Source of the DNA: Clostridia bacterium
GTDB taxonomy: Bacteria; Bacillota; Clostridia; Oscillospirales; Acutalibacteraceae
Assembly: GCA_017472225.1 (NCBI GenBank)
Contig: JAFUQS010000074.1
Coordinates: forward strand, 1-33,193
Direction: 5' to 3'
Length of the DNA stretch: 33,193 nucleotides
A program made the translations under genes and the position numbers. Below are positions 15,595 through 23,359 of this stretch, piece by piece. The notes beneath the pieces are model-generated. The model worked only from the letters and a program-made list of their open reading frames with translations, did no database searches and was not told the origin of the DNA. Position 1 is the stretch's first letter, and each line of letters starts with the position of its first letter.

Positions 15595-16680
15595 ATGCCG
15601 GGACCCGGTGGAGGCTCAAGAGGTGGCGGCTTTGGAGGCGGCTCATTTGGAGGCGGCTCAGGCGGCGGATTTTCAGGTGGAGGAGGTTTTGGCGGCGGCT
15701 CGTTCGGCGGCGGTGGCGGCTTTGGTGGCGGTCATCACGGTGGCCCGCACGGACCTCATCATCACGGACCACATCATGGTCCGCACCATCATGGACCGTT
15801 TTGGCACGGACCAAGAGGTTGGGGCGGCTTCGGACCGTTTTTCGGTGGCGGATGTGGTGGAAATATAATTACAATAGTTGTAATTGCACTTTTCGTTATT
15901 TTCGGTATTCTGTGGTTCCTTGGTGAGCCTGTGAATTATACTGTAAATGTAAACGAAGAAACTGATTACGTATACGAGTCGGTTTATGACGAAGCCGAAA
16001 TGCAGGATTATGCCAATGAAAGATATAAAGAATATTTCGGCTCATCAACTGCCTATGAAGATAATCTTCTGATTGTTTTTCTCACCAATGAAGAAGCAGA
16101 CGGTTACTATACGATTGCCTGGATTGGTGACAATGTGGCTTCAGAAATCAATGAAATGTTCGGTGAATATACAGAGTTTGGTGAAGCTATGAACGAAAGC
16201 ATAAATTCATATTATGCTTATTCTCTTGATACGAATCTCGCTGCAGTCATGGATAAAATCACTTCGGCTATCAGCGTGAAGGGACTTGATTCTTATTTCA
16301 GACAGGAGTCGGACCATTATTTTATGGCTGAATCAAGGCTTGTAAATCTCACCAATCTTGAAATGACAGAGGAAACAGTTAACAGCTCATTAAAGAGCTT
16401 TACCGAACTTACGGAAATTCCCTGTGTTATTGTGGTTGACACAGTTGAAAATGTTTTCGGCACAGGGGAAAGCACCGGGGAAGAGTTTTATTCCGTAACG
16501 GAAAGTCAGAGTGCAAACAACAGTGTTTCCCTGCAACCGGAAAAAAGTACAGATTTCAGCTTTATTCTGATTGTACCCATGCTTTGTGTGGCTGTGATTA
16601 TAATTGTTTTGCTTGTAAGAAAATCCGGTAAATCAAATAAAAAAACCGAAAAGAATAATGATATCCCATGGGAGTCATAA
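15595..16680 (+). CDS. Membrane protein with Gly/His-rich N-terminus, unknown function
   Basis: The 361-residue product has three parts. Residues 1-90 are low complexity: glycine-rich repeats (GGGFGGGSFGGG) followed by a His-rich run of HHGP units (about residues 44-66). A membrane segment follows at about 91-110 (ITIVVIALFVIFGILWFL). Then comes a soluble region of about 210 residues (ETDYVYESVYDEAEMQDYAN, EDNLLIVFLTNEEADGYYTI) and a second membrane segment near 323-342 (FILIVPMLCVAVIIIVLLV) with a basic tail. The middle looks distantly like TPM-type domain proteins, in which a Gly-rich stretch is more often C-terminal; this is a guess. The His cluster could bind divalent metal. Start at 15595 follows AAAGGAAG. 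Last gene of the 12412-16680 string, followed by a strong terminator. Confidence 0.8.
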   Translation: MPGPGGGSRGGGFGGGSFGGGSGGGFSGGGGFGGGSFGGGGGFGGGHHGGPHGPHHHGPHHGPHHHGPFWHGPRGWGGFGPFFGGGCGGNIITIVVIALFVIFGILWFLGEPVNYTVNVNEETDYVYESVYDEAEMQDYANERYKEYFGSSTAYEDNLLIVFLTNEEADGYYTIAWIGDNVASEINEMFGEYTEFGEAMNESINSYYAYSLDTNLAAVMDKITSAISVKGLDSYFRQESDHYFMAESRLVNLTNLEMTEETVNSSLKSFTELTEIPCVIVVDTVENVFGTGESTGEEFYSVTESQSANNSVSLQPEKSTDFSFILIVPMLCVAVIIIVLLVRKSGKSNKKTEKNNDIPWES

Positions 16681-16717
16681 AAAAATGATGCGGTGTTCGC
16701 CGCATCATTTTTTTGTG
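16681..16717. terminator. Strong terminator after the Gly/His-rich gene
   Basis: AAAAATGATGCGG (16681-16693) pairs perfectly with CCGCATCATTTTT (16700-16712) around TGTTCG, followed by more T. It begins at the stop codon of the plus-strand gene and also lies just beyond the end of the minus-strand gene at 16722. Confidence 0.9.
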
Positions 16718-16721
16718 TTTT

Positions 16722-16946
16722 TTATGTGTAGTACTTTTTGATTGCAACCGCCTTTTCTTCAAGCTCCCATTTTTCCTCATAAAGTGTTTTTAACAGTGAG
16801 TTGAGTCTTTGCACCTCTTTGAAATTGCATTTGTTCCGTGCGGCAGAAAGACGTTCACGGTTTTTTCTGATGATTTCGGTCTGAACCTGAATAGACCTTT
16901 CATATTCCTGCCCAAGCTGTTTTAATGTTGAATTCACATCCATCAT
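16722..16946 (-). CDS. Small coiled-coil protein, unknown function
   Basis: A 74-residue, highly charged, all-helical product (STLKQLGQEYERSIQVQTEI, NFKEVQRLNSLLKTLYEEKW) with heptad-like spacing, fitting a coiled coil. It starts 17 bases after the stop of the sigma/XRE-type regulator and shares its strand, so the two are likely one transcript. The start is not certain: ATG at 16946 directly touches AAAGG and ATG at 16943 is better by three bases. Small helical proteins of this kind often accompany sigma-like regulators in phages and conjugative elements, but no function can be assigned. Confidence 0.65.
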   Translation of the reverse strand: MMDVNSTLKQLGQEYERSIQVQTEIIRKNRERLSAARNKCNFKEVQRLNSLLKTLYEEKWELEEKAVAIKKYYT

Positions 16947-16963
16947 CCTTTCTCTTGTTGTGG

Positions 16964-17566
16964 CTAATGGAGCTGTGTGTTGGTGCCGAAAAGCAGAAAA
17001 TCACTTGTTACCCTGTAAAGAACGGCAAGTTTTTTCAGCTCTGTCACCGTCATGATGCTCCCTTTTTTCTCAATTTTCTGAAGCCTTTCTTCCTCAATTC
17101 CGCTGAGTCTGCTGACATCACTCAGGGTAAAGCACTGTTGAATTCTGAGCGTTTTCAGTCTTCCGGAAATTTCAGTCGGGTTCAGATTAGAACAAACTGC
17201 TTCATTGCTTGTGATAATAAGCTTAGATTCATCGGCAAAGCACTTGCCGAAGCGGAACTCCATTGCATACTTAAGCTTGTCATAAATGATTTCGTTGATT
17301 TTTCTCATTTTCCTTGACACTGTGCTACGTTCAAGTCCAAGCCTGAGAGCAATGTCACTCTGACTCATTCCGTCATACCAATGGAGCTTGACAAGAAGCT
17401 GCTGTTCATGTGTCAGCTCGTTTTTTATAACACTTCTCACAAGCTGCCTGAGTTCAGCTTTTCTTTTTCTGAGAATCAGACCGTCAACGGTTTCATCGGT
17501 CTTGTTATGCCATGTGTTCAATGCTTCCTTTGCCAAAAAATAATCATGTTCTGTGAAGCTGTTCAA
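16964..17566 (-). CDS. Fused sigma-region-4 and XRE-type regulator
   Basis: The likely start is TTG at 17566, nine bases after GGGAGG (200 residues); a GTG at 17602 is in frame but has no ribosome binding site. Two DNA-binding units are visible. The first is a sigma-70 region-4-like helix-turn-helix at about residues 55-95 (LTHEQQLLVKLHWYDGMSQS, DIALRLGLERSTVSRKMRKI). The second is a Cro/C1-type helix-turn-helix at about 130-195 (RLKTLRIQQCFTLSDVSRLS, then GIEEERLQKIEKKG). Sigma region 2 is absent, so it cannot be a complete sigma factor; it is more likely a dual-headed repressor or activator. Its promoter is followed by a palindrome at 17611-17622, a probable autoregulatory operator. Sigma-like proteins of this size are common in phages and integrative elements, but no other phage gene is nearby. 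Confidence 0.75.
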   Translation of the reverse strand: MNSFTEHDYFLAKEALNTWHNKTDETVDGLILRKRKAELRQLVRSVIKNELTHEQQLLVKLHWYDGMSQSDIALRLGLERSTVSRKMRKINEIIYDKLKYAMEFRFGKCFADESKLIITSNEAVCSNLNPTEISGRLKTLRIQQCFTLSDVSRLSGIEEERLQKIEKKGSIMTVTELKKLAVLYRVTSDFLLFGTNTQLH

Positions 17567-17609
17567 TTTCTTCAACCTCCCTTTTTGGTGTATTTGGTTC
17601 ACATAAAAA

Positions 17610-17623
17610 CGAACATTTGTTCT
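17610..17623. promoter_or_regulatory. Palindromic operator of the sigma/XRE-type regulator
   Basis: GAACATTTGTTC (17611-17622) is a near-perfect dyad (GAACA-TT-TGTTC) 10 to 23 bases downstream of the -10 box and 44 bases before the TTG start. It resembles the Gram-positive LexA box (CGAAC-N4-GTTCG) with mismatches. Autoregulation by the adjacent XRE domain is the alternative. Confidence 0.55.
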
Positions 17624-17633
17624 TTTGAATATT

Positions 17634-17662
17634 ATTTTAGAGTCATTTTACGATTATGTCAA
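17634..17662 (-). promoter_or_regulatory. Promoter of the sigma/XRE-type regulator
   Basis: On the minus strand TTGACA (17662-17657), 17 bases, TAAAAT (17639-17634). The remaining 17663-17899 stretch is AT-rich. It holds a weak ACTCC/GGAGT hairpin with a T-run at 17689-17718 and a poor candidate promoter (TATAAA at 17838) for the foldase gene. Confidence 0.75.
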
Positions 17663-17899
17663 TATGTTTTAAGTAAAATTTTTATCACACTCCAAAAAGT
17701 GGGAGTCTAACTTTTTTTAAGAAAAAATCGTGTTACTTTTCCGACAACGGGTTACAGTGCATTTAACTATAATTTAAGTTTTTATTGTATATTTGGAAAC
17801 AATGGCTGTGTAATACTTGCTTTTTTTAAAAAGATAGTATAAAATAGTCTTTATCTACGGATGGCAAATCCGGAATATGTTAAGAAAAGGATGAAACCA

Positions 17900-19774
17900 A
17901 TGGCTAAACAAGAAAAGTCAGCTGCTGAGCTTTACCGTGAAGAAAGAAAGCAGCGTATTGCCAAGGCGGCAAAGAAAAATGCCAAAAAATCACACAATGT
18001 AACATTAAGCAAAAAAGGAAAGGCTGCAATTGCAGTTATTCTTGTCCTCGCTCTTGTTGCAGGTATAGGTATGATGGCTGTCAACCTCAGCGGTGTTCTC
18101 GAAAGAGGCAAGAATGTTATGACAGTCGGCGAAACTGAAGTTGATAAGTATGAATACAGCTTCTATTATCTTTCAACCTTCAATCAGTATTTCAATATGT
18201 CATATTCCTATGACTCTTATTACGGCACAGGCTACGGTGCAATGTTCACAGGCTATGATTATCTCACTGCTCCCGATGAACAGGCATATTCAGGCGAAAT
18301 TGAGGGTGTTGAAGAGCCTACATATGCAGACTTCTTTGACCTTTCCGCAAAGCAGCAGATTCAGTATGTTGAGGCTTGTAAGCTTTATGCTGCAGAAAAC
18401 GGCATTGAGCTCACAGAAGAAGACCTTGCAGATATTGACTCTCAGATTGAAGAATACAGAACAACAGCCGAAACAATTGATTATGAGGGCGATAAAAAGT
18501 ATTCACTTCCCGCATATCTTCGTGAGAACTTCGGTAAGGGTATGACAGAGGAGCTGTTCACAAAAATCATTACCGACCAGCAGCTCGTTTCAAAGGTTAA
18601 TGAAACCAAAACCGAAGAAATCAAGAACAGCTACACTGAAGCTGATATTGATAAGGCATTTGAAGACGGTATCACAACCTACGGTGTTGTAACTCTCAGA
18701 AATTATGTTATTTCTGCAGAAAAGGTTAAAACAGAAACAACAACCGAAAGCGGTACAACAGAAGAAACAGAAGAAGTAACAGAGGATACTCTTGCTGCAG
18801 CCAAGGCTAAGGCAGATAAGTTTGTTGCAGCATTAACAGACGAAGCAAGCTTCAAGAACCTTGCTGCAGAATATGAAAAGCTCGCAGGCAACGAGGATTA
18901 TAAGGAAATCCTTACGAACGACAGTGTAACACTTCTTGAGGATGCAGCTTATTCCGATATTGCTGAATCAGATGAAGACTTCTTTGCATGGGCATTCGGC
19001 AAGGATACAAAGGTTGGTTCAACCTATGTTACCGAGGATGAAACAAGCGGCTACACCGTATATATGATGGTAGAGCCTGTTCATCACGCTCCCGATGAAG
19101 TAACCTACGATGTAAGACATATCCTTCTTCAGTTCCCCGAAGAAGAAACAACTGAGGACAGTGAAGAAGCAACAGAGGATACAGACACAACCGAGGAAAC
19201 AACCGAAAATTCTGAGGATGCCAAGGAAGAAGAAACAGTTAAGGCTGAGCTTCTTGACACAAGCGCATATGATGTAAACATTGACATTGATGTTGACCTT
19301 GAAGCAACTGAGGATCCCGCTCTTTACATGGAAGCTCAGGATATTCTCAAGAAGTATCTTGACGGTGATAAGACAGAGGATGCATTCTCGGCTCTTGCAG
19401 TTGAATATTCGGCTGACTCCAATGCTGCAGACGGCGGTATCTATGAGGATGTAACAGTCGGCTACATGGTATCGGAATTCGAATCATGGGCACTTGCAAA
19501 GGGCAGAGAATACGGTGATGTAGGTATCGTTGAAACAACCTACGGTTATCACATCATGTATTTCATCGGAACAGAAACCACAACCTGGTCCGATACAATC
19601 AGAACCGACAAGGCAACAGAGGAATTCAACACCTTTGCTGAGGAGATTATTGAAGAAGATAATGTTGCAATTACAGTTACCGATGAAGCCGGAATTGAAC
19701 AGGCAGCAGAATTTACTCTTTCAAAGGCAAACCAATATATTATCAATGCTCAGTCTTCAGCCGCAGCATACTAA
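17900..19774 (+). CDS. Membrane-anchored parvulin-type peptidyl-prolyl isomerase (PrsA/SurA-like foldase)
   Basis: The ATG at 17900, after AAAAGGATG, gives 624 residues; the in-frame ATG at 17861 has no ribosome binding site. A Lys-rich cytoplasmic head of about 40 residues leads into one membrane anchor (AAIAVILVLALVAGIGMMAV, about 42-61), so the bulk lies outside. A SurA_N-like helical region follows. The parvulin domain starts at about 400 (VTYDVRHILLQFPEE) and resumes at about 490 (AFSALAVEYSADSNAADGGI ... YGYHIMYF at about 547-553). It is interrupted by an acidic Thr/Glu-rich insert of roughly 40 residues (413-450) and further sequence. A second acidic linker lies at about 277-298 (TTTESGTTEETEEVTEDT). 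Likely role: folding of secreted proteins at the outer membrane surface. It is monocistronic and well terminated. Confidence 0.87.
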   Translation: MAKQEKSAAELYREERKQRIAKAAKKNAKKSHNVTLSKKGKAAIAVILVLALVAGIGMMAVNLSGVLERGKNVMTVGETEVDKYEYSFYYLSTFNQYFNMSYSYDSYYGTGYGAMFTGYDYLTAPDEQAYSGEIEGVEEPTYADFFDLSAKQQIQYVEACKLYAAENGIELTEEDLADIDSQIEEYRTTAETIDYEGDKKYSLPAYLRENFGKGMTEELFTKIITDQQLVSKVNETKTEEIKNSYTEADIDKAFEDGITTYGVVTLRNYVISAEKVKTETTTESGTTEETEEVTEDTLAAAKAKADKFVAALTDEASFKNLAAEYEKLAGNEDYKEILTNDSVTLLEDAAYSDIAESDEDFFAWAFGKDTKVGSTYVTEDETSGYTVYMMVEPVHHAPDEVTYDVRHILLQFPEEETTEDSEEATEDTDTTEETTENSEDAKEEETVKAELLDTSAYDVNIDIDVDLEATEDPALYMEAQDILKKYLDGDKTEDAFSALAVEYSADSNAADGGIYEDVTVGYMVSEFESWALAKGREYGDVGIVETTYGYHIMYFIGTETTTWSDTIRTDKATEEFNTFAEEIIEEDNVAITVTDEAGIEQAAEFTLSKANQYIINAQSSAAAY

Positions 19775-19806
19775 GCTTCTGATTACGGATTGAAAATTAT
19801 ATAATA

Positions 19807-19839
19807 AAAGACATCTGACCTTCAAAGTCAGATGTCTTT
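19807..19839. terminator. Bidirectional terminator between foldase and FkbM gene
   Basis: AAAGACATCTGAC (19807-19819) pairs with GTCAGATGTCTTT (19827-19839). The right arm encodes the last residues and stop of the FkbM gene (stop at 19830-19828). The stem core AGACATCTGA is repeated in the terminator at 28398-28436. Confidence 0.88.
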
Positions 19840-20910
19840 GTTGTTATCGGCTTCATAAGCAACTGCATAGAAATTTGATTCCCATGCCGGAATATAGGGG
19901 TGATGCCTGAAATAAATTCTGTAGCTTTCATTGAGCTCCTTGATTTTCATGGGCAAGGCAAACATATCTTCATTTCTGTGATATGCGCAGATATACAGCT
20001 TTGGCAGCCGGGTCTCAATGGTGTGCTTTGCACCCTCAAGAGCCTTCAGCTCACTGCCTTCAATGTCCATTTTAATAAAGGTTACCTTATCTTTAACAAT
20101 ATTGTCAACGCTGTCGAATTCCACAGGAATTCCGTTCGGATCCTCATGGGAGTTTCTTCCCTTTTTTCTTGCAAAACAGCGTGTTTCCTTTTTGTCATTG
20201 GCTCCGAGATTATATCGCTCAATGAATCTGAGATGCTCCGTTTTGGCGGTTAATTTTCTGAAATTTTTTTCATCGGGCTCAAAGGCGTAAATCTTGTTGC
20301 AGCTACCATTTGTAACGGAAAGGAATTCTCTGATTGTGTCGCCGTCATAAGCTCCGAGGTCAACAATGGTTTCATTTTCGCCAAGGTGAAGAATTTCTTC
20401 GTAAATCAGCTCCTTTTCACTCTGGCATGAGAAAAGATATTCAACCCTTCCGCTGATTTTAAAATTCAGAACATCAACAAAATCACTTTTCGATTTTTCG
20501 TCTGCCAGCATATCATAAGCCTTGTCAAAAAGCTCCTCGTTTTCTCTGAGGTAATCAATAGTGAAAAGTCCCTTGCCTGCAATCGGCACGGTGGGGGAGT
20601 AAAACTCGTAATTTTCAGCCATTTCCCGCACCTGTGAAAGGGTTTTCTCATCGTGTACGGCAAATGTCATCAGAATAATGAAATCCTCATATTTTTCCTT
20701 TATTTCAGAAAAAGTGAGAACTTTTTTTCCTTTGTAGTAATGGCCTCTGACAAAGCCGTCACTTGCAAAAACATCACTGAAGGAAAGGTTGAGACTGCTC
20801 AGCACCTCGATTATCATGTCCGCGCCGTTTCCCATGCCGTAAAGGACAATCGGCTTGTTTGTATTTTTGAGCTTTTCCCATAATGGTATATCTTTTATTT
20901 TTTCAAGCAT
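19828..20910 (-). CDS. FkbM-family SAM-dependent methyltransferase with extra N-terminal domain
   Basis: The ATG at 20910, nine or ten bases after AAAGGAAG, gives 360 residues; an upstream ATG at 20949 is less well supported. Residues 20-120 form a nucleotide-binding-like Rossmann unit (PIVLYGMGNGADMIIEVL). The C-terminal half is an FkbM methyltransferase: SAM motif TIVDLGAYDGDTIREFL (about 190-206), YAFEPDEKNFRKL, and FIKMDIEGSELKALEGA. FkbM enzymes O-methylate sugars or natural products; the two-domain form is common in gut Firmicutes, often near glycan genes. Here it stands alone between the foldase and two surface proteins, so the substrate is unknown. Its stop codon lies inside the shared terminator stem. 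Confidence 0.87.
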   Translation of the reverse strand: MLEKIKDIPLWEKLKNTNKPIVLYGMGNGADMIIEVLSSLNLSFSDVFASDGFVRGHYYKGKKVLTFSEIKEKYEDFIILMTFAVHDEKTLSQVREMAENYEFYSPTVPIAGKGLFTIDYLRENEELFDKAYDMLADEKSKSDFVDVLNFKISGRVEYLFSCQSEKELIYEEILHLGENETIVDLGAYDGDTIREFLSVTNGSCNKIYAFEPDEKNFRKLTAKTEHLRFIERYNLGANDKKETRCFARKKGRNSHEDPNGIPVEFDSVDNIVKDKVTFIKMDIEGSELKALEGAKHTIETRLPKLYICAYHRNEDMFALPMKIKELNESYRIYFRHHPYIPAWESNFYAVAYEADNNKDI

Positions 20911-21022
20911 TTTTCTCACTTCCTTTAACCACTCCTGTAATTTTAGCATAACTTGTCAATCATTGCAACAATGCCGTCATGGTCATAAAACAAAAAAGAA
21001 TATGCAGATGAACAAATTTTAC

Positions 21023-21058
21023 TGTACAAATTAAAAATTATGTGCTATAATAAGCACA
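21023..21058 (+). promoter_or_regulatory. Promoter of the lipoprotein gene with overlapping palindrome
   Basis: TGTACA (21023-21028), 17 bases, TATAAT (21046-21051) with TGC before it (extended -10). TGTGCT (21041-21046) and AGCACA (21053-21058) form a dyad straddling the -10 box, a candidate operator. Confidence 0.6.
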
Positions 21059-21142
21059 AGGAATTGCTGTCCGGTAATTTCCTGCTCGGATATATCATAA
21101 TGATATACTGAACTTTGACAAAACAAATTGGAGGAAAAACTA

Positions 21143-21568
21143 ATGAAAAATGTTAAAAGAATTGCTGCGGTTCTTCTCGCAGTGCTTGTTATTCTTACCA
21201 CATTCGCAGCATGCTCTTCACCTGAAAAGGACATCATCGGTGTCTGGAAGGATTCCACCGGAATGACAGGCTATGAATTCAAGGAAGGCGGACTTTGCAC
21301 TGTAACACTTCTTGATATCCCCACAATCAACCTCGGTTCAAACGGCGGCATTGAAGGTACATACACAGTCACCAAAAAAGAAGACGAAAATTATTATGTA
21401 ACCGTAACCTACACACTTCTTTACACAAGCGTGACAGATGAATTCATGTTCACCGTTGAGGATAGTGTTCTCACTCTCACAAGAGTGAATGATGACGGTA
21501 CCTTCGGAAGTCCCGTTGCTTACATGGCTTACACAGCCGACACAACCACCACTGCAGCAGCACAGTAA
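21143..21568 (+). CDS. Small lipoprotein with one beta-rich repeat domain
   Basis: The ATG at 21143, eight bases after GGAGG, gives 141 residues. A basic head and hydrophobic stretch (VKRIAAVLLAVLVILTTF) end at AAC, so Cys24 is the expected lipid-modified residue; the lipobox is slightly unusual (FAAC). The mature part is one lipocalin-like or beta-sandwich domain: IIGVWKDSTGMTGYEFKEGG, GGIEGTYTV and TDEFMFTVEDSVLTLTRV. The same pattern occurs three times in the next gene, so both come from one family, comparable to small Clostridia DUF proteins of the lipocalin-like type. It ends in a Thr-rich tail (TADTTTTAAAQ). Function unknown; probably held at the cell surface. Confidence 0.8.
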   Translation: MKNVKRIAAVLLAVLVILTTFAACSSPEKDIIGVWKDSTGMTGYEFKEGGLCTVTLLDIPTINLGSNGGIEGTYTVTKKEDENYYVTVTYTLLYTSVTDEFMFTVEDSVLTLTRVNDDGTFGSPVAYMAYTADTTTTAAAQ

Positions 21569-21578
21569 TTAAAATGAG

Positions 21579-21608
21579 AGGGGCATCTGAAGAAGCGGTG
21601 CCCCTTTT
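21579..21608 (+). terminator. Terminator or attenuator between the two repeat-domain genes
   Basis: AGGGGCA (21579-21585) pairs with TGCCCCT (21599-21605), followed by TTT. It lies 10 bases after the stop codon and 33 before the next start codon, so it may only partly stop transcription. Confidence 0.7.
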
Positions 21609-21637
21609 GTGTATTTTTCATTCGGAGGACAAAACAG

Positions 21638-22777
21638 ATGTTAAACAAAAAGATTATAACAATTGCCGTTTCTGCCGTGCTCATTCTGGCTCTTGCCGGT
21701 GTAGGTATCTATGGCGTAGTTACAAGCGGCAACGGAAATGATGTTACAGTTACTCAGACGGAAGGCAGCAACGATGCATCCGATACCACTTCTCAGGGAG
21801 GAGCGGATACAACAAGTGCAGAAATTACCACATATGAGCCTGAAAGTCAGCTCGCTGAGCTTATTCTCGGCAAGTGGACCGACAGTGCGAACATGAGCGG
21901 ATATCATTTTTATATGGACGGTACTGTTGAAATGACCTATGTAAATCTCACAGTGCCCATCATCAATGTTCCGATAAACGGAACCTCAAAGGGTGTTTAT
22001 ACTCTTGACGGTGATAAGCTCACAACCAAATTTTCAATTTATTCTGCAACAATTGATAATACCTATATCGTGTCAGTTGAAAATAACACTCTTTCGATGT
22101 ACAACATAGAAGAGGGCGAAACTGCAACCTATGCAAGAGCCTCTGCTGATACATCAACAACGGCCACGGCACAGGGAGAAACAACAGCCGCTTCTTCAGA
22201 GGGCGGAAATGTTGACGGAACAGAGCTTGTAGGAAGCTGGGTGAACAGTGACGGTACGGTTGGCTACAGCTTCAATAAGGACGGTACTGCAAAAATTACC
22301 ATTGACGGTGAATCCTTCAGTGGCGTATACATGACAGTTGAGGATGAAATCACACTTCAGTATACTGCAGGTGAAAGAAAGATTACGGAAAAGTACACAT
22401 ATACCGTTTCAAAAAATTCACTTTCTCTTGAAGATGGTAAGGACACAATTCTCCTTGTCCGCAAGGGAACAACCTTCTCACCTTCTTCGGAAAATGAGCT
22501 TCTCGGCATCTGGCGTGACGGTGCAAACATGAGTGGTTATGAATTCCTTGAGGGCGGAGTTGCAAAGGTTACATTTGTTAATTTCACAATTCCCGTCATC
22601 AATATGCCCATTAACGGCACCTTTACAGGCTCCTATGCTGTATCCGGTGACGAAATCACCGTGAACTATTCAATTTACGGAAACTCAATCACAGATAAAT
22701 TCACCTTCTCAGTCAACGATAATGTGCTTTCACTTGTTGACGATGAAGGAGAAACTTCAACATATCTTAAGCAGTAG
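21638..22777 (+). CDS. Membrane-anchored protein with three copies of the same beta-rich domain
   Basis: The 379-residue protein starts at 21638, after CGGAGG. A hydrophobic anchor (IITIAVSAVLILALAGVGIY) is followed by a Thr/Ser/Asp-rich linker and then three related domains. They begin near residue 72 (LAELILGKWTDSANMSGYHF), 196 (ELVGSWVNSDGTVGYSFNKD) and 287 (ELLGIWRDGANMSGYEFLEG). Copies 1 and 3 share long pieces such as VPIINVPINGT / IPVINMPINGT and KFSIYSATIDN / NYSIYGNSITD; copy 2 is shorter and more diverged. The neighbouring lipoprotein at 21143 has a single copy. No Cys lipobox is seen, so it is probably an anchored surface protein. The role is unknown; ligand binding or envelope association is plausible. 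Confidence 0.8.
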   Translation: MLNKKIITIAVSAVLILALAGVGIYGVVTSGNGNDVTVTQTEGSNDASDTTSQGGADTTSAEITTYEPESQLAELILGKWTDSANMSGYHFYMDGTVEMTYVNLTVPIINVPINGTSKGVYTLDGDKLTTKFSIYSATIDNTYIVSVENNTLSMYNIEEGETATYARASADTSTTATAQGETTAASSEGGNVDGTELVGSWVNSDGTVGYSFNKDGTAKITIDGESFSGVYMTVEDEITLQYTAGERKITEKYTYTVSKNSLSLEDGKDTILLVRKGTTFSPSSENELLGIWRDGANMSGYEFLEGGVAKVTFVNFTIPVINMPINGTFTGSYAVSGDEITVNYSIYGNSITDKFTFSVNDNVLSLVDDEGETSTYLKQ

Positions 22778-22796
22778 AGTAACGGTAAGGTGAAAT

Positions 22797-23291
22797 ATGA
22801 CACAGCAGGAAAAGGTATATAAGGCTCTTGATGAGCTCGGAATAGAATATAAGGTTATCCACCATGAGGCGGTTACAACAATTGAAGATATGGATGCCAT
22901 GGGAATTTTTACCGACGGTGAGGTTTGCAAAAATCTTTTCCTTCGCAATGCAAACGGAAAAACTCATTATGTTGTATCCATGCTCAAAGAAAAGCATCCT
23001 GATATTCAAAAGGATATCAGGGGACAGTTGGGTTGTTCAAGGCTCAGCTTCGGCTCCGATGAAAGACTGTTGAAGCATATGGGACTTCAGCCCGGAGCAG
23101 TGTCACCGTTCGGAATCATTAACGATGATGATGCAGATGTTAATGTGGTTCTGGACAGCGAGCTTAAAAAGGTTGAGGGTTATATCGGATTTCACCCCAA
23201 TGACAACACAGCTTTTCTCTGGCTTAAGTTTGAGGATCTGATAAGATTCATAAAGTCAAGAGGGAACGATATTTATTACATCAATATATAA
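22797..23291 (+). CDS. PrdX/YbaK-family aminoacyl-tRNA deacylase (Ala-tRNA(Pro)-type editing)
   Basis: A 164-residue stand-alone editing domain: YKVIHHEAVTTIEDMDAMGI, EVCKNLFLRNANGKTHYVVS with the conserved catalytic-region Lys (about residue 45), GCSRLSFGSDERL, and GAVSPFGIINDDDADVNVVL. It matches the ProX/PrdX group, which hydrolyses mischarged Ala-tRNA(Pro) in trans; the related YbaK group clears Cys-tRNA(Pro). The ATG at 22797 follows AAGGTG, 19 bases after the preceding stop codon, so it may share its transcript. It acts in the cytoplasm, in translation quality control. In Clostridia PrdX is often near proline reductase genes, which are not present here. Confidence 0.9.
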   Translation: MTQQEKVYKALDELGIEYKVIHHEAVTTIEDMDAMGIFTDGEVCKNLFLRNANGKTHYVVSMLKEKHPDIQKDIRGQLGCSRLSFGSDERLLKHMGLQPGAVSPFGIINDDDADVNVVLDSELKKVEGYIGFHPNDNTAFLWLKFEDLIRFIKSRGNDIYYINI

Positions 23292-23295
23292 AAGC

Positions 23296-23324
23296 AGAGC
23301 TGAAGGTATGAAGCCTTCAGCTCT
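23296..23324. terminator. Hairpin after the PrdX-like gene
   Basis: AGAGCTGAAGG (23296-23306) pairs with CCTTCAGCTCT (23314-23324). There is no direct T-run. A second AAGCTTTTTT/AAAAAAGCTT inverted repeat follows at 23339-23361 and runs into the end of mntP. Confidence 0.65.
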
Positions 23325-23359
23325 CGCTATATTACAGGAAGCTTTTTTTAGAAAAAAGC

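Noticed and set aside
15543..15926. An Arg/Trp-rich 127-codon frame overlapping the Gly-rich gene
   Set aside because: It arises from reading the glycine-codon repeats in another frame. The WRLRRR repeats have no biological sense and the start lies within rfbA.
16722..17566. A prophage remnant
   Set aside because: The sigma-like regulator and coiled-coil protein resemble element-borne genes, but no integrase, structural, lysis or replication gene is nearby.
17610..17623. A certain LexA (SOS) box
   Set aside because: The site matches the Gram-positive box only in part (last base and one inner base differ) and no SOS gene is adjacent, so it is kept only as a palindromic operator.
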